A stretch of 64,000 nucleotides of DNA, taken from the NCBI RefSeq assembly GCF_004138285.1, contig NZ_SCFN01000001.1, forward strand, positions 496,001-560,000. The letters run 5' to 3'. The position numbers were made by a program, and so were the translations under genes. Under the pieces are notes generated by a model. That model had not been told where the DNA came from, searched no databases, and was given only the letters and a program-made list of their open reading frames with translations. This document shows, piece by piece, positions 1 to 9,653 of the stretch; positions within the stretch are counted from its first letter, which is position 1, and the number at the start of each line of letters is the position of its first letter. This DNA is from Gottfriedia acidiceleris. GTDB lineage: Bacteria; Bacillota; Bacilli; Bacillales; Bacillaceae_G.

Positions 1-1
1 T

Positions 2-685
2 GAGCGTGCTTCGATTGAAAATATTAAAAAAGGTTTGATTCCACCTGCAACGGGAAATGACAATCCTCATCATTTCGATGATGGAGCTGTTGCTAGAGCA
101 GTACCAATTGGTATTAAATTTAATGGAAACCCTGAAAAAGCAGCGGCTGTAGCAGAAAAAATGGCATCCATTACGAACGCAGAAGATGGAGTATATGCTG
201 CAAAGGCTATGGCTGCTAGTATTGCAATTGCTCTTGATGGAGCTTCACCAAGGGAAGTTATTGACGCAGGTTTAAAACAGATCCCCGAGAATACATGGAT
301 AAGTAGAAAAGTAAGCCAAGCTTTTTCGATTTTGGATTCAACTAATAACGATGGATTTGCTGCGATCCCACTTTGGAATAATCAACTAGTCAACTCAATT
401 TATAACTATGGAAATATTGCTCCTGAGACATTAGCAGTTGCCTATGCTATAATTCTTGCTACAGAAGGAAATTTTGAAAAGAGTATCATGATGTCACTTA
501 TGTTACCAAAACAAGCCGACAGTATGCCAGCAATGGTTGGTGCATTGGCAGGCGCAATGAACGGAATAGAATCAATTTCGAAAAGTTGGGTAGATAGTGT
601 TGATACACTTAAAGGCTTCTGTGTCCCACATTTAAAGGGCTTAACGATTAAGGATACAGTAAAACGATTAATTGAATCAGAATAA
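2..685 (+). CDS. ADP-ribosylglycohydrolase family protein (C-terminal part; 5' end outside window)
   Basis: The frame is open from base 2, so the gene begins before the window. The visible 227 residues carry the ADP-ribosylglycohydrolase fold pattern: FDDGAVARAVPIG near the visible start, and a late KQADSMPAMVGALAGAMNG segment matching the family D-x-D...GAI.GA metal-binding helix. In place of the usual DTDT this has QADS, so one metal ligand may differ. The family removes ADP-ribose from proteins or nucleosides. A TTG at 35 could be read as a start but the similarity continues upstream of it. The LacI regulator follows 51 bp downstream in the same direction and may control this operon (inference). 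Confidence 0.8.
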   Translation, partial: ERASIENIKKGLIPPATGNDNPHHFDDGAVARAVPIGIKFNGNPEKAAAVAEKMASITNAEDGVYAAKAMAASIAIALDGASPREVIDAGLKQIPENTWISRKVSQAFSILDSTNNDGFAAIPLWNNQLVNSIYNYGNIAPETLAVAYAIILATEGNFEKSIMMSLMLPKQADSMPAMVGALAGAMNGIESISKSWVDSVDTLKGFCVPHLKGLTIKDTVKRLIESE

Positions 686-736
686 GAAGATAATAAATAT
701 TAGAAAATATGTTACATTTTAGGGGAGTACAATCTA

Positions 737-1753
737 GTGAAGAATAAGAAAGCGACGATTCGAGATGTCGCAAAAGAAGCTGGTGTTTCTGTAGCTACGG
801 TATCAAGATATATAAATAAAATAAGTTATATTAGTCCCGAAACCGAACAAAAAATTAAAGTAGTTATGAAAAAGCTTGATTATAAACCAAACGAGATTGC
901 TAGAGGACTTGCGAAACAAAAATCGAAAACAATTGCCTTAATTATCCCTGATATTTCAAATCCGTTCTTTCCAGAATTGGTTGTTGCAATTGAAGAAGTT
1001 GCTAAGTTAAAAGGGTATGGCCTAATACTAGTTAATTCAAATAATAATGATCTAAAAAACCCTATGTTTTGGAAGGAATTTCAAAGCAGATATATCGATG
1101 GTTTTGTGTTGGCATCATTTGAATTTAATGAAGAGATTCTAAAAAGCTTACAGAATTTACAAATACCATTTGTTAGAGTGGACCGTGCAGTCGATACGCA
1201 TACAGCTAATTCAGTAGGCGTGGATAATTACCAAGGTGCTGTAATGGCTGTTGAACATTTATATGAACTTGGATGTAAAAATATCGCTCATATTAGCGGT
1301 CCTGATGTTTTCATTCCTGCGAATGACAGGCAGAGAGGATATCTAGATACTTTGCAAAAATACTTCCCATTACAAGAACCAATTGTATACCAAGGGGATT
1401 TTGCGATGGAAAGTGGTAAGCAATTAACCCAAAAGTTGCTTGAGGATCATCCAGAAGTAGATGGTATATTTCTTGCTAATGACTTAATGGCAATTGGTTC
1501 TTTAAAGGCATTAAAAATGCTGAATATCAAAGTGCCTTCTGATATTGCCATTATTGGATTCGATGGAATTAAAATAGCTGAAATGGTAGAACCAGAACTG
1601 AGTACAATCGTCCAACCAATCTATCGAATCGGCGTCACTGCAACTAATAAATTAATCCATTTAATAGAAGAGACAGATGATACCGAAGAATATCAACTAG
1701 AAGTTGCACTAGTTAAAAGAGAATCTACTTTAGGTTTTTTGCCTAAGGGGTAA
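737..1753 (+). CDS. LacI family transcriptional regulator
   Basis: 338 residues, the usual length. The N-terminus ATIRDVAKEAGVSVATVSRYIN is the LacI helix-turn-helix, followed by the hinge helix (PNEIARGLAKQKSKTIALIIPD) and a periplasmic-binding-protein-like sensor domain ending in a typical IGFDGIKIAEMVEPELSTI. The GTG start at 737 is preceded by AGGGGAG at 721-727 with good spacing. It is probably a sugar- or nucleoside-responsive repressor of the upstream glycohydrolase operon; the effector cannot be read from sequence. A terminator follows at 1835-1886. Confidence 0.92.
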   Translation: MKNKKATIRDVAKEAGVSVATVSRYINKISYISPETEQKIKVVMKKLDYKPNEIARGLAKQKSKTIALIIPDISNPFFPELVVAIEEVAKLKGYGLILVNSNNNDLKNPMFWKEFQSRYIDGFVLASFEFNEEILKSLQNLQIPFVRVDRAVDTHTANSVGVDNYQGAVMAVEHLYELGCKNIAHISGPDVFIPANDRQRGYLDTLQKYFPLQEPIVYQGDFAMESGKQLTQKLLEDHPEVDGIFLANDLMAIGSLKALKMLNIKVPSDIAIIGFDGIKIAEMVEPELSTIVQPIYRIGVTATNKLIHLIEETDDTEEYQLEVALVKRESTLGFLPKG

Positions 1754-1834
1754 CGATTCAAACTTTGCTTGGATATATTTGAATTTAAATTAGTAATAGA
1801 TTTATCCCCATGTTCATAGAACAATGAGGGCAAA

Positions 1835-1886
1835 GGCTGTAGAAAAACTCGATGAAAATCGTGTATGCATACAGTCTTTTTTGTTT
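1835..1886 (+). terminator. Rho-independent terminator after the LacI gene
   Basis: GGCTGTA (1835-1841) pairs with TACAGTC (1870-1876), with an inner CGAT-GAAA-ATCG tetraloop hairpin, and is followed by a T-rich run. The rest of 1887-2212 holds no gene or structure that I can support. Confidence 0.75.
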
Positions 1887-2212
1887 TAAACTAGAATTTA
1901 TATTCAATCCAATGAGTTTAATTAGAAATAATCAGCGCTAAACTCTCTTCGTAAAGTAACATTTAATTGCTGTTATTAATTTCCTACTTTTCCAAAATAA
2001 CTTCCCATCTAATAAAAGGCAATAAAACATCGTAAGAGACTAAATTAATAAAGCATCCTGACATAAAGAATAAAACATTAGTTATCTAGCACTGTTTATA
2101 CACTTATTTTTAGGTACATCGTCACGATGAAATCTAGTATCCAGTTCTCTTTTGAATATTCAGATATTTTTGTAATATTAAATAAAAGTTGATGAAAAAA
2201 GGTGACTAAGAT

Positions 2213-2467
2213 ATGTGCAAAAATAATAAAACAATCATAACAATGAATAAATATTATGTTAGACCTGGTGACGAAATCGAATTTACGCCAAAAGAGGATA
2301 ATGAGATCAAACCAAATTTAGTAAAAGGAATTGTAACAAAAGTTCTTTCAAACTCTGTAATTGTAGATATGAGAAGTGATCGTACCCACCGAAAATATTA
2401 CGAACATGATCACACTGTAATCAACCACAAAAAGTATAAAATTTTAGCTTCTATTTCAAAAAGTTAA
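2213..2467 (+). CDS. DUF2187 (YkvS-like) small protein
   Basis: 84 residues. The centre and end (IEFTPKE.., VKGIVTKVLSNSVIVDM, VINHKKYKIL) match the YkvS/DUF2187 family of Bacillus, small KOW-like beta proteins of unknown function. Most relatives start near VRPGDEIEF, so this copy has an extra N-terminal 15 or so residues; the ATG at 2213 has an AAAGGTG ribosome site 9 bp upstream, supporting the longer form. Single-gene unit with its own terminator. Confidence 0.75.
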   Translation: MCKNNKTIITMNKYYVRPGDEIEFTPKEDNEIKPNLVKGIVTKVLSNSVIVDMRSDRTHRKYYEHDHTVINHKKYKILASISKS

Positions 2468-2484
2468 CAAGCTTAATTTCCTAG

Positions 2485-2526
2485 AAAATAGCCTTAGCCC
2501 AAATTTAAGGGTTAAGGCTATTTTTA
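2485..2526 (+). terminator. Rho-independent terminator after DUF2187 gene
   Basis: AAAATAGCCTTAGCCC (2485-2500) pairs with the complementary arm 2509-2525 with one G.T pair, ending in T residues. From 2527 to 2935 the DNA is AT-rich and I see no gene; a promoter for the ABC transporter must lie there. Confidence 0.85.
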
Positions 2527-2935
2527 AATTTAGGTACAAATACACCTATTAAATTTCTGAAATAGTAAAAATTCAATATGTAAAACTACTTTAGATTTAA
2601 AAAGAACTTAACAAATTTTATTTCTGATGAAAGAATTAAGTACAAATTTTTGTTGTTATGATCTATTTATACAATCTATAAAAATAGTTTTTTAGGCAAC
2701 ATAAAATTTAAAGAAAAGAAAACAAGTGCCACTAATATCCACAATTTAACACTGTGATCCCTAAAATATTTCAGAAATCAGTTAAAAAACAGCGAAATAT
2801 GTAATATTCTTCATATTTTTGTAACAATATCCTCCGGTTTTTAACAAACTCAGACTTTAGACTGTTTTGCTCTCCAATTAGTTTTGTTAAAATAGAATTA
2901 GAAATTTAGAAAATATTGGAAATAAGGAGGACGAA

Positions 2936-3832
2936 ATGAAAAAGGCAATTGTACAAATTAAGAACTTATCAAAGGAAATAAAAGGGAAGAAGATTGTTTC
3001 TGATTTAAGCTTTGATATTTTTGAAGGCGAAGTTTTTGGATTCTTAGGTCCAAATGGAGCTGGTAAGACGACGACGATCAGGATGATGGTTGGTTTGATG
3101 AATATTTCTGAAGGTGACGTTGTCATTAATGGTCATAGTATTAAGTCCAATTTTGAAGATGCAATTAAGAATGTAGGGGCAATTGTAGAGAATCCAGAAT
3201 TGTATAAATTTCTAAGTGGTTATGATAATTTACTGCAATATGCTCGAATGGATAAGAATGTGACAAAAGAGAAAATTGATGAAGTTGTTGAGCTTGTTGG
3301 TTTAACTGGAGCTATTCGTCAAAAAGTTAAAACGTATTCTCTTGGTATGAGACAGCGTCTTGGTCTAGCTCAATGCTTATTGCATGATCCGAAGGTTTTA
3401 ATTCTTGATGAACCTACGAATGGACTTGATCCAGCTGGTATCCGTGAAATGAGGGATCACTTGCAGCTGCTTACGAAGAAAAAAGGAATGGCCATTATTG
3501 TATCGAGTCACTTATTAGCAGAAATGGAAATGATGTGTGATCGAATTGGTATTATTCAACAAGGTAAGCTTGTAGATGTACAAACTGTAACAGATCTTAC
3601 AACTGAAGATGTACAAACATATTCAATTGAAGTGAATAATAATGAAACTGCACTTAAAGTATTATCTAAACATAATGCTCAATTAGTTGCTGGAGAAATA
3701 CATATTGAATTAACGAGAGAAGATGTACCGAATGTAATTGAGTTATTGGTCGAAAATCGCATTCGCTTATATGGATTTAAGGCAAATGCAAAAACATTGG
3801 AAGATCGTTTCTTAGAAATTACGAATGTTTAA
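2936..3832 (+). CDS. ABC transporter ATP-binding protein (BcrA/YxlF type)
   Basis: 298 residues. Walker A GPNGAGKTTT near residue 40, signature LGMRQRLGLAQ near 138, Walker B VLILDEPTNGLDP, and a switch-region SSHLLAEMEMMCDR are all intact. A C-terminal extension of about 80 residues is typical of the bacitracin/lantibiotic-export BcrA subfamily. Start ATG has AAGGAGG 6 bp upstream. Forms a pair with the permease 66 bp downstream. Substrate unknown; antimicrobial-peptide export or membrane-component transport is the family expectation. Confidence 0.93.
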   Translation: MKKAIVQIKNLSKEIKGKKIVSDLSFDIFEGEVFGFLGPNGAGKTTTIRMMVGLMNISEGDVVINGHSIKSNFEDAIKNVGAIVENPELYKFLSGYDNLLQYARMDKNVTKEKIDEVVELVGLTGAIRQKVKTYSLGMRQRLGLAQCLLHDPKVLILDEPTNGLDPAGIREMRDHLQLLTKKKGMAIIVSSHLLAEMEMMCDRIGIIQQGKLVDVQTVTDLTTEDVQTYSIEVNNNETALKVLSKHNAQLVAGEIHIELTREDVPNVIELLVENRIRLYGFKANAKTLEDRFLEITNV

Positions 3833-3898
3833 CAACTCTTTAGAAGTCTTATTAGTTTGTTGATGCTTTAGAATTTCAAAAAGAAAGGAACTTAGGAT

Positions 3899-4855
3899 AT
3901 GTTAAAATTGATTCAAAATGAATGGATAAAGATTATTAAAAGACCAGGTACAATTGTGATGGTTGCTCTTATTATTATACTTGTAGGAGCTATGGGTTCA
4001 TTTGTAAAATATAATGAACATAAAAAAGAGCAAAATGCAGATAAGAATTGGAAGCAAGCACTACAAGTGCAAACAGCAGAAGATAAAAAGCAATTAAAAG
4101 GTATAAGTGATAAAAATGACCTTCAAAGACCATTTTTAGAACGATCAATTGCAATTAATGAGTACAGAATAGAGCATAATATACCACCATATGAAAAGAC
4201 GAATGTTTGGACCTTTATGGATACTTCATCAAGTTTAATTATATTAGTAGGACTATTTACGATTATCGTTTCTGCCAATATAGTGGCGAGTGAATTTAAT
4301 TGGGGTACGATTAAGCTTTTATTAATCCGTCCGTTTTCTAGAAAAAAAATAATTATGTCAAAGTATTTAACTAGTATTCTATTTGGTTTTGCGATGTTAT
4401 TTATATTATTTGTGGTTTCGAATCTATTAGGTTTAGCACTTTTTGGTACAGGAAGTGGGAATACTTCATATTTAGCATTTGTCGATGGCCATGTTGAAGA
4501 GCAAAGTAGACTTGTCTATTCTGCAAAGCTTTACGTCATGAGTTTCATCGAAACATTTATGCTTGCTACGATGGCGTTTATGGTTTCAACGGTATTTAGG
4601 AACAATACAATTGCGATTGGTATTTCAATTTTACTATTAACAGTCGGAAGTACGGTAACAACTATTTTGGCTGGATTCTTTGACTGGACAAAATTTATCT
4701 TATTTGCAAATACGAATTTAATGCAGTACGTAAATGGCACTCCAATGGTTGAAGGAATGACAATGACATTTTCAGTAATTGTATTATTAGTCTATTTTGT
4801 TATTTTCCTAGGATTATCATTAGTTGTATTTTCAAAACGAGATGTAACAGCTTAA
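3899..4855 (+). CDS. ABC-2 type permease, partner of the upstream ATPase
   Basis: 318 residues with about six hydrophobic segments: one near 17-35, a large extracellular stretch of about 75 residues, then five segments from about residue 110 to the end. This is the ABC-2/BcrB permease layout, with the typical opening NEWIKIIKRPGT and the LLIRPFSRKKIIMSKYL loop that contacts the ATPase. AAGGAACTTAGGAT precedes the ATG. The gene ends just before a bidirectional terminator shared with the convergent GntR gene. Confidence 0.9.
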   Translation: MLKLIQNEWIKIIKRPGTIVMVALIIILVGAMGSFVKYNEHKKEQNADKNWKQALQVQTAEDKKQLKGISDKNDLQRPFLERSIAINEYRIEHNIPPYEKTNVWTFMDTSSSLIILVGLFTIIVSANIVASEFNWGTIKLLLIRPFSRKKIIMSKYLTSILFGFAMLFILFVVSNLLGLALFGTGSGNTSYLAFVDGHVEEQSRLVYSAKLYVMSFIETFMLATMAFMVSTVFRNNTIAIGISILLLTVGSTVTTILAGFFDWTKFILFANTNLMQYVNGTPMVEGMTMTFSVIVLLVYFVIFLGLSLVVFSKRDVTA

Positions 4856-4892
4856 GTTGTTAGAGTGTTCTTATTTAAGGACTAATCTCATT

Positions 4893-4930
4893 AAAAAAGC
4901 CTTATTCTAATTGTAGAATAAGGTTTTTTA
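4893..4930. terminator. Bidirectional terminator between ABC permease and GntR gene
   Basis: AAAAAAGCCTTATTCT and AGAATAAGGTTTTTT form a 14-15 bp stem with a short loop, A-rich on one side and T-rich on the other, so it can serve both convergent genes. Confidence 0.9.
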
Positions 4931-4933
4931 TTT

Positions 4934-5584
4934 CTAAAATAATGATTGTATTTTTTCTTTCATCATTTCATTATATAGTTTCAATGCTTGGTCATACTCT
5001 TTTTCTTCAAAAAATTTAGTTAATTCTTCGTACATCTTAATATGATTTTCAACTGAACTTCTTCTATAGGAATAATATTTACTTGCAATAATTTCAAATT
5101 TATTTTGTAAAGTTCCGATCGTTTCCATCATTAAATCATTTTGGCTTGTTTGTAAAATAAGATTATGATAGCGATTTGCTTCTACGTAATATAATTCATG
5201 CTCTTCTTCAGCAACCGCATTTTTCAATAATTGAATGCATTCATTCATTTCATTAATTGGAAAATCAAGCATTTTTCTTTTAGCCTTTTCAATGCTTCCA
5301 ATTCCTAAAAATAATCGAAATTCTAAAAAATTTACAATATCAATCATTGTAATTTGGATATTTTGCACCATTGAGCCCTGATTTTTAAAATGTTTAACCA
5401 AACCAGTTGCTTCCAACTTGACTAGTGCTCTTCGAATAGGAGTTCTACTCATACTTAAATCCTTTTCAAGTGATGCTTCAGTTATATATGTTCCAGGAGA
5501 ATATTTACCTTGTATGATAAATTTTTTTATTTCTTCATATGCTTTTTGTTCTAATGTTATATTATTAGGCAAGTAATTCACCAT
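4934..5584 (-). CDS. GntR family regulator, FCD-type (paralogue 1)
   Basis: 216 residues. Winged helix at 10-75 (LEQKAYEEIKKFIIQGKYSPG... LEKDLSMSRTPIRRALVKLEATGLV) followed by an all-helical FCD-like effector domain. It is clearly paralogous to the next gene on the same strand (same length, same motif order). FCD regulators usually respond to small carboxylates and control adjacent catabolic genes, yet no catabolic gene is adjacent here. AGTATACAA-type sequences lie upstream (5766-5774) and may be an operator. Confidence 0.88.
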   Translation of the reverse strand: MVNYLPNNITLEQKAYEEIKKFIIQGKYSPGTYITEASLEKDLSMSRTPIRRALVKLEATGLVKHFKNQGSMVQNIQITMIDIVNFLEFRLFLGIGSIEKAKRKMLDFPINEMNECIQLLKNAVAEEEHELYYVEANRYHNLILQTSQNDLMMETIGTLQNKFEIIASKYYSYRRSSVENHIKMYEELTKFFEEKEYDQALKLYNEMMKEKIQSLF

Positions 5585-5752
5585 CCTACTTTCTAGTGTT
5601 ATTTTTGTACACAGCTAAACAGGAGTGCGATTTTATCTAAATCCACTCAAGTTTCTTTAATGAGCAACTAAACTCATAATTCTAATATATTGTCCTACAG
5701 ATGTCACTAACCTTTTTTATCGAAGAAAAGTAAAACTGTGTTAATAGAACAA

Positions 5753-5777
5753 GTATTATACAAAAAGTATACAATAT
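5753..5777. promoter_or_regulatory. Candidate GntR operator: ATTATACAA and AGTATACAA tandem half-sites
   Basis: Upstream of the first GntR gene the sequence has two direct TATACAA elements about 14 bp apart (around 5756 and 5766-5774). FCD-type GntR proteins typically bind short dyads of the form TNGTNNACNA. Assignment is by sequence likeness only. Confidence 0.35.
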
Positions 5778-5930
5778 AATTGATTAAATAGTATAGAAAA
5801 TAATTATTACTATAATATGGTATTAAATGAAATTATTTAACGGATTAATCAAAGTGATAAAATAGTAGGAGAATGTTTAAATGCATTCTGAAGTAAACAA
5901 TACGAAGTATGATGAAATTTAGTGTAAATA

Positions 5931-5940
5931 TTGTATACAA
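5931..5940. promoter_or_regulatory. Perfect palindrome TTGTATACAA, candidate GntR operator
   Basis: A 10-bp perfect palindrome in the gap between the two GntR genes. The same 10-mer occurs again at 10864-10873 before the frameshifted GGDEF gene, and a nine-base variant AGTATACAA lies before each GntR gene (5766, 6742). Confidence 0.4.
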
Positions 5941-5972
5941 AAATAATCTTTATTAATAAATTCTGGGGTAAT

Positions 5973-6019
5973 CAATAAAAAACATCTAAAGCCTTAAAAG
6001 TCTTAGATGTTTTTTATTG
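5973..6019. terminator. Terminator after second GntR gene
   Basis: A 17-bp near-perfect stem (5973-5989 with 6003-6019) containing AACATCTAA and its complement, flanked by A and T runs. Its position, just past the minus-strand stop codon at 6028, suits leftward termination. Confidence 0.88.
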
Positions 6020-6027
6020 AATATATA

Positions 6028-6675
6028 TTAGAACATTAAATCCATAAATGCTTCTTCTTTAAGTTGAGTTAAAATTTCAGTCGCTTTATCAAATTCCGAT
6101 TTTTCAACCTGATCAACAAGAGAATTATATAATTCTAATGTGTGTGGAATTCTATTTTTTCTTACATTAAATACATTAGATGACGTTGCTTCTTCAGTAA
6201 ATCTTTTCCATAGATTATCAAGCATTTCAATGATTAAATTGTTTTGAGAATTTAGTAAGAATGTTTTATAAAACTCTGTCAACGCTCGGTGATAATTGCG
6301 GGCATCATCTTGATTGTATGCTTTTTCCATAGAGGCAGTAATTTCTCTAAGTAGTTTTACATTAAATGGAGTACGCTTCCTTTGGGATTTTTCTACACAA
6401 AATACAGCAAAGCACCATTGAATTTCAATCATATTTATAATTTCGTGTAAAGTAAAATGAGTATATGTAACAGTCGTTCCATGAAAGTTATTGTGTGATA
6501 ACAACCCTTCGGATACAAGTCTTCCAAGTGCTCTTCTAATCGGTGTTCTACTCATTTGTAGTTCAGATACAAGTGCAGTTTCCTTCAAATGCATACCAGT
6601 TTGATACTCACCTGATAGGATTAAGCTTTTTAATTTTTCATATGCAATTTGTTCTAATGTTTTCTCTTTTGCCAT
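6028..6675 (-). CDS. GntR family regulator, FCD-type (paralogue 2)
   Basis: 215 residues, same organisation as the preceding paralogue: LEQIAYEKLKSLILSGEYQTGMHLKETALVSELQMSRTPIRRALGRL winged helix, then a helical effector domain. Ribosome site GGAGAG precedes the ATG. An AGTATACAAT element lies about 65 bp upstream at 6742-6751, consistent with autoregulation. Effector unknown. Confidence 0.88.
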   Translation of the reverse strand: MAKEKTLEQIAYEKLKSLILSGEYQTGMHLKETALVSELQMSRTPIRRALGRLVSEGLLSHNNFHGTTVTYTHFTLHEIINMIEIQWCFAVFCVEKSQRKRTPFNVKLLREITASMEKAYNQDDARNYHRALTEFYKTFLLNSQNNLIIEMLDNLWKRFTEEATSSNVFNVRKNRIPHTLELYNSLVDQVEKSEFDKATEILTQLKEEAFMDLMF

Positions 6676-6741
6676 TTTACTCTCCTACCAAAAATGTATT
6701 AGCTATTTCAAAAAAGGTCTCCTTATTGAATTCTTTAATTA

Positions 6742-6751
6742 GTATACAATA
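6742..6751. promoter_or_regulatory. Candidate GntR operator AGTATACAAT
   Basis: Half-matching copy of the TTGTATACAA palindrome in the promoter region of the second GntR gene. The remaining gap to 7062 also holds the orphan terminator at 6921-6967 and the gerA ribosome site. Confidence 0.35.
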
Positions 6752-6920
6752 AAAATCTAATAGATAAACTTTTGAATAAAATATTTCATTATTTTAATAA
6801 AGGAACGTAGGGGGATGAGAATATAAACAGATTAAATATTAACTAAATTCAAGTGGAGCAAAGAGTTTAAATACAAATTTAGGGAATTTAGTTTAAGTTG
6901 ATTAAATGTATATAATTCAT

Positions 6921-6967
6921 AAAAGTTACTGTAAAGCATTAAAAATGCAATACAGTAACTTTTTTAT
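6921..6967 (+). terminator. Orphan Rho-independent terminator
   Basis: AAAAGTTACTGTA (6921-6933) pairs with TACAGTAACTTTT (6951-6963) around an inner AAGCATT/AATGC hairpin, ending in a T-run. No rightward gene lies upstream, because the GntR gene is transcribed away from it. It either ends a short untranslated transcript or insulates the ger operon. Confidence 0.8.
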
Positions 6968-7062
6968 GTTCTAATAAGACAGGATGTAATTTATTTCCAT
7001 TAATTAGAATAATTTCCATCCCCATTTCAAATCATAAAATAAAATCAAAATAGGGGAATGGT

Positions 7063-8550
7063 ATGAGAACTTATAAAGATGGTATGAAAAAAGATTCCTC
7101 AAATGAAAATTGGATTGATGAATTATCGAAATCAAATGATTTTATTAAATTTAAAACTTCAAGTGATCTTGAGAATGATAGTTACTATAGTATTTATTTT
7201 TACCGAACGTTAATTAGATCTGAGATAATGCATGATCAAGTACTTCCATATTTGTCAAAGAATTATACTCTTGAAGATTTGATGTCGCAGCTTCCCGTTC
7301 AACAACTTACGATTACTTCAGATAGTTCTAAAATCAAAAGTAAACTGCTAAAAGGCTATACGGCAATTCAGTATGGTGATAATTTAACTGATTGTTTATT
7401 GGTTAATATTTCGAATAATGTTTCCAGAACAATTGGTCCTCCTATAATGGAAGCTACTACTTTAGGTCCGCAGGTTGGATTTGTAGAAGATATGGATGTA
7501 AACATAAATTTAATTCGAAATAAACTACCAATTTCTGATCTTCATATCGAGGAATTGGTAGTTGGAAAGCTATCAAAAACGAGTGTTGCTGTTATCTATA
7601 TTAGTGGAATTGCTGATGATGAAAATGTTAATACGGTTACACAGAGGATAAAAGATATTCAATATGATCATATTCCTGATAGTTCTTTTATTTCGTCTAT
7701 GATCGGGGATAACACGCATTCTATTTTTCCACAATCGATTCCAACTGAAAGACTTGATCGTACAGTCGGAGGTTTAACTGAAGGGAAAATCGCCATTGTT
7801 GTGGACGGTTCACCAAATGTTCTTCTTACACCTGCTTTAATTGACGAAACTTTTATATCGATGGAAGACTATTATGTCAATTGGGTGCTTGCAACTTTTT
7901 TCCGTTTTCTTAGAATGTTTGGTTTTGCACTATCGATTTTCATAACGCCCTTTTATGTTGCAGTTTTGACCTATCATTATGAGCTTATTCCACCTCGCTT
8001 ACTTGAATCATTAGTAATATCTAGAGCATCTGTACCATTTCCTCCAATTTTTGAGGTGTTATTTTTAGAAATTACTATTGAGCTAGTAAAGGAAGCTGGA
8101 CTTCGATTACCATCAAAAATTGGACAAACACTTGGTATTGTTGGTGGTATTGTAATTGGGCAAGCTGTTGTAGAAGCTAAGCTTACGAGTAATATTCTCT
8201 TAATCTTAGTAGGACTTGGTACACTTGCATCCTACACATCTGCAATCTATAAATTTAACAATACAATTCGATTTATAAAGTTTCCAGTAATAATAATGGC
8301 TCAGCTAATTGGACTTTTAGGGATTTTTATGGGATTTATCTTTTTAATTACGCATTTGCTTCGTTTAACCTCTTTAGGGAGACCATATATTGGATCGTAT
8401 CCGTTTAGGAAAACGTCATTTAATGATTTGTGGATCAGATTACCATTTGCAAAGCAGAAAAAAAGACCTACGAATTTAAGACCAGCTACACTTTTTCGAG
8501 CAACAAATGATATAAAACGTCCAGGTCCACCGAGTGATTTTGATGAATAA
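7063..8550 (+). CDS. Spore germination protein, GerA family (GerAA-like A subunit)
   Basis: 495 residues, normal for the A subunit of Ger(x)A-B-C nutrient receptors. A soluble N-terminal domain (about 1-270) carries the family motifs TVGGLTEGKIAIVVDGSPNVLLTPA; it is followed by about five membrane segments, including the strongly conserved PFPPIFEVLFLEITIELVKEAG and LPSKIGQTLGIVGGIVIGQAVVEA. Sits in the inner spore membrane and, with the next two products, senses germinants. AGGGGAATGGT precedes the ATG. First gene of a three-gene operon. Confidence 0.95.
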   Translation: MRTYKDGMKKDSSNENWIDELSKSNDFIKFKTSSDLENDSYYSIYFYRTLIRSEIMHDQVLPYLSKNYTLEDLMSQLPVQQLTITSDSSKIKSKLLKGYTAIQYGDNLTDCLLVNISNNVSRTIGPPIMEATTLGPQVGFVEDMDVNINLIRNKLPISDLHIEELVVGKLSKTSVAVIYISGIADDENVNTVTQRIKDIQYDHIPDSSFISSMIGDNTHSIFPQSIPTERLDRTVGGLTEGKIAIVVDGSPNVLLTPALIDETFISMEDYYVNWVLATFFRFLRMFGFALSIFITPFYVAVLTYHYELIPPRLLESLVISRASVPFPPIFEVLFLEITIELVKEAGLRLPSKIGQTLGIVGGIVIGQAVVEAKLTSNILLILVGLGTLASYTSAIYKFNNTIRFIKFPVIIMAQLIGLLGIFMGFIFLITHLLRLTSLGRPYIGSYPFRKTSFNDLWIRLPFAKQKKRPTNLRPATLFRATNDIKRPGPPSDFDE

Positions 8551-8567
8551 AAAGGGGAGAATTATTA

Positions 8568-9653
8568 ATGGCATCGTATAGAAGACAACAAGTTTCACCG
8601 TATCTCCTATTTTTTATTATTACAAGCTCTCAAATAGGGGTAGGTGTTTTAGGATTTCAACGAATCATCGCAAAAGATGCTGGTTATGATGCATGGATTA
8701 GTGTCATAATTGCTGGGTTTATTGTTAATATAATTGTATGGTTTATGTATAAATTATTAATGAATGCGAAGGGGGACATTATTGATGCTCATAAGCAATT
8801 TTTTGGTAATATAGTTGGTTCAGCTTTAAGTTTACTTATTCTAATCTATTATGTAATATTAAGTATCTCTGTTTTAAGATTATATATTGAAATCGTTCAA
8901 GTTTGGATGTTTCCGTCTATATCAACGTGGCTATTATCGTCTATCATTTTATTATTATGCTATTACATCGTATCAGGTGGGTTTCGTGTAGTAGTTGGAA
9001 TTGCATTTCTATCTGGAATCTTTACGGCATTGCTTTATGCTTTGCTATTTCATTTGCCACATAAATATATACATATGGATAATATTTTACCTATCCTTGA
9101 TCATTCGTTTAAAGATTTGTTATTGTCTGCAAAAAATTCAATCTATACAATGGCGGGATTTGAAATATTACTTATGGTTTTTCCATTTATTCGGAATGGA
9201 AATGCTTCTCAAAAGTTTGCTCAATGGGGAACCGCTTTTTCAACTTTAGTCTTCACTTTATCGGCTTTTACAACATTTTTACTTTTAAGTGAAAAACAAA
9301 TTGAACATGTAATCTGGGCGAGAATCTATATAGCCAAATTAATTCATTTTCCATTTTTAGAAAGATTTGAATATATACTAATTTCCAGTTTTTTAATTAA
9401 GGTTATTTCAATTTTAGCTCTATTATTATGGAGCTCAAGTAGAGGCTTAAAATTAATTTTTAAATGGAAGCAAAAGTATACATTAATATTGATTAGTGTA
9501 ATTAGCTTTATCGTTTGTCAATTACTTGAAACTCGATATCAAATTAATGCATTTGCAGATTATACCAGTAAAATTTCTCTATACATTTTTTATGTTTATA
9601 TACCACTCTTTTCAATCATTTTTATGATAACGAAGTCTAGGAAAGCAAAATGA
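8568..9653 (+). CDS. Spore germination protein, GerB family (amino-acid-permease-like B subunit)
   Basis: 361 residues, about ten hydrophobic segments in the APC-superfamily GerAB arrangement, beginning with the typical QVSPYLLFFIITSSQIGVGVLGF. GerB subunits bind the germinant. Starts 18 bp after gerA with AAAGGGGAG as ribosome site, and its stop codon overlaps the next start (ATGA at 9650-9653). Confidence 0.93.
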   Translation: MASYRRQQVSPYLLFFIITSSQIGVGVLGFQRIIAKDAGYDAWISVIIAGFIVNIIVWFMYKLLMNAKGDIIDAHKQFFGNIVGSALSLLILIYYVILSISVLRLYIEIVQVWMFPSISTWLLSSIILLLCYYIVSGGFRVVVGIAFLSGIFTALLYALLFHLPHKYIHMDNILPILDHSFKDLLLSAKNSIYTMAGFEILLMVFPFIRNGNASQKFAQWGTAFSTLVFTLSAFTTFLLLSEKQIEHVIWARIYIAKLIHFPFLERFEYILISSFLIKVISILALLLWSSSRGLKLIFKWKQKYTLILISVISFIVCQLLETRYQINAFADYTSKISLYIFYVYIPLFSIIFMITKSRKAK

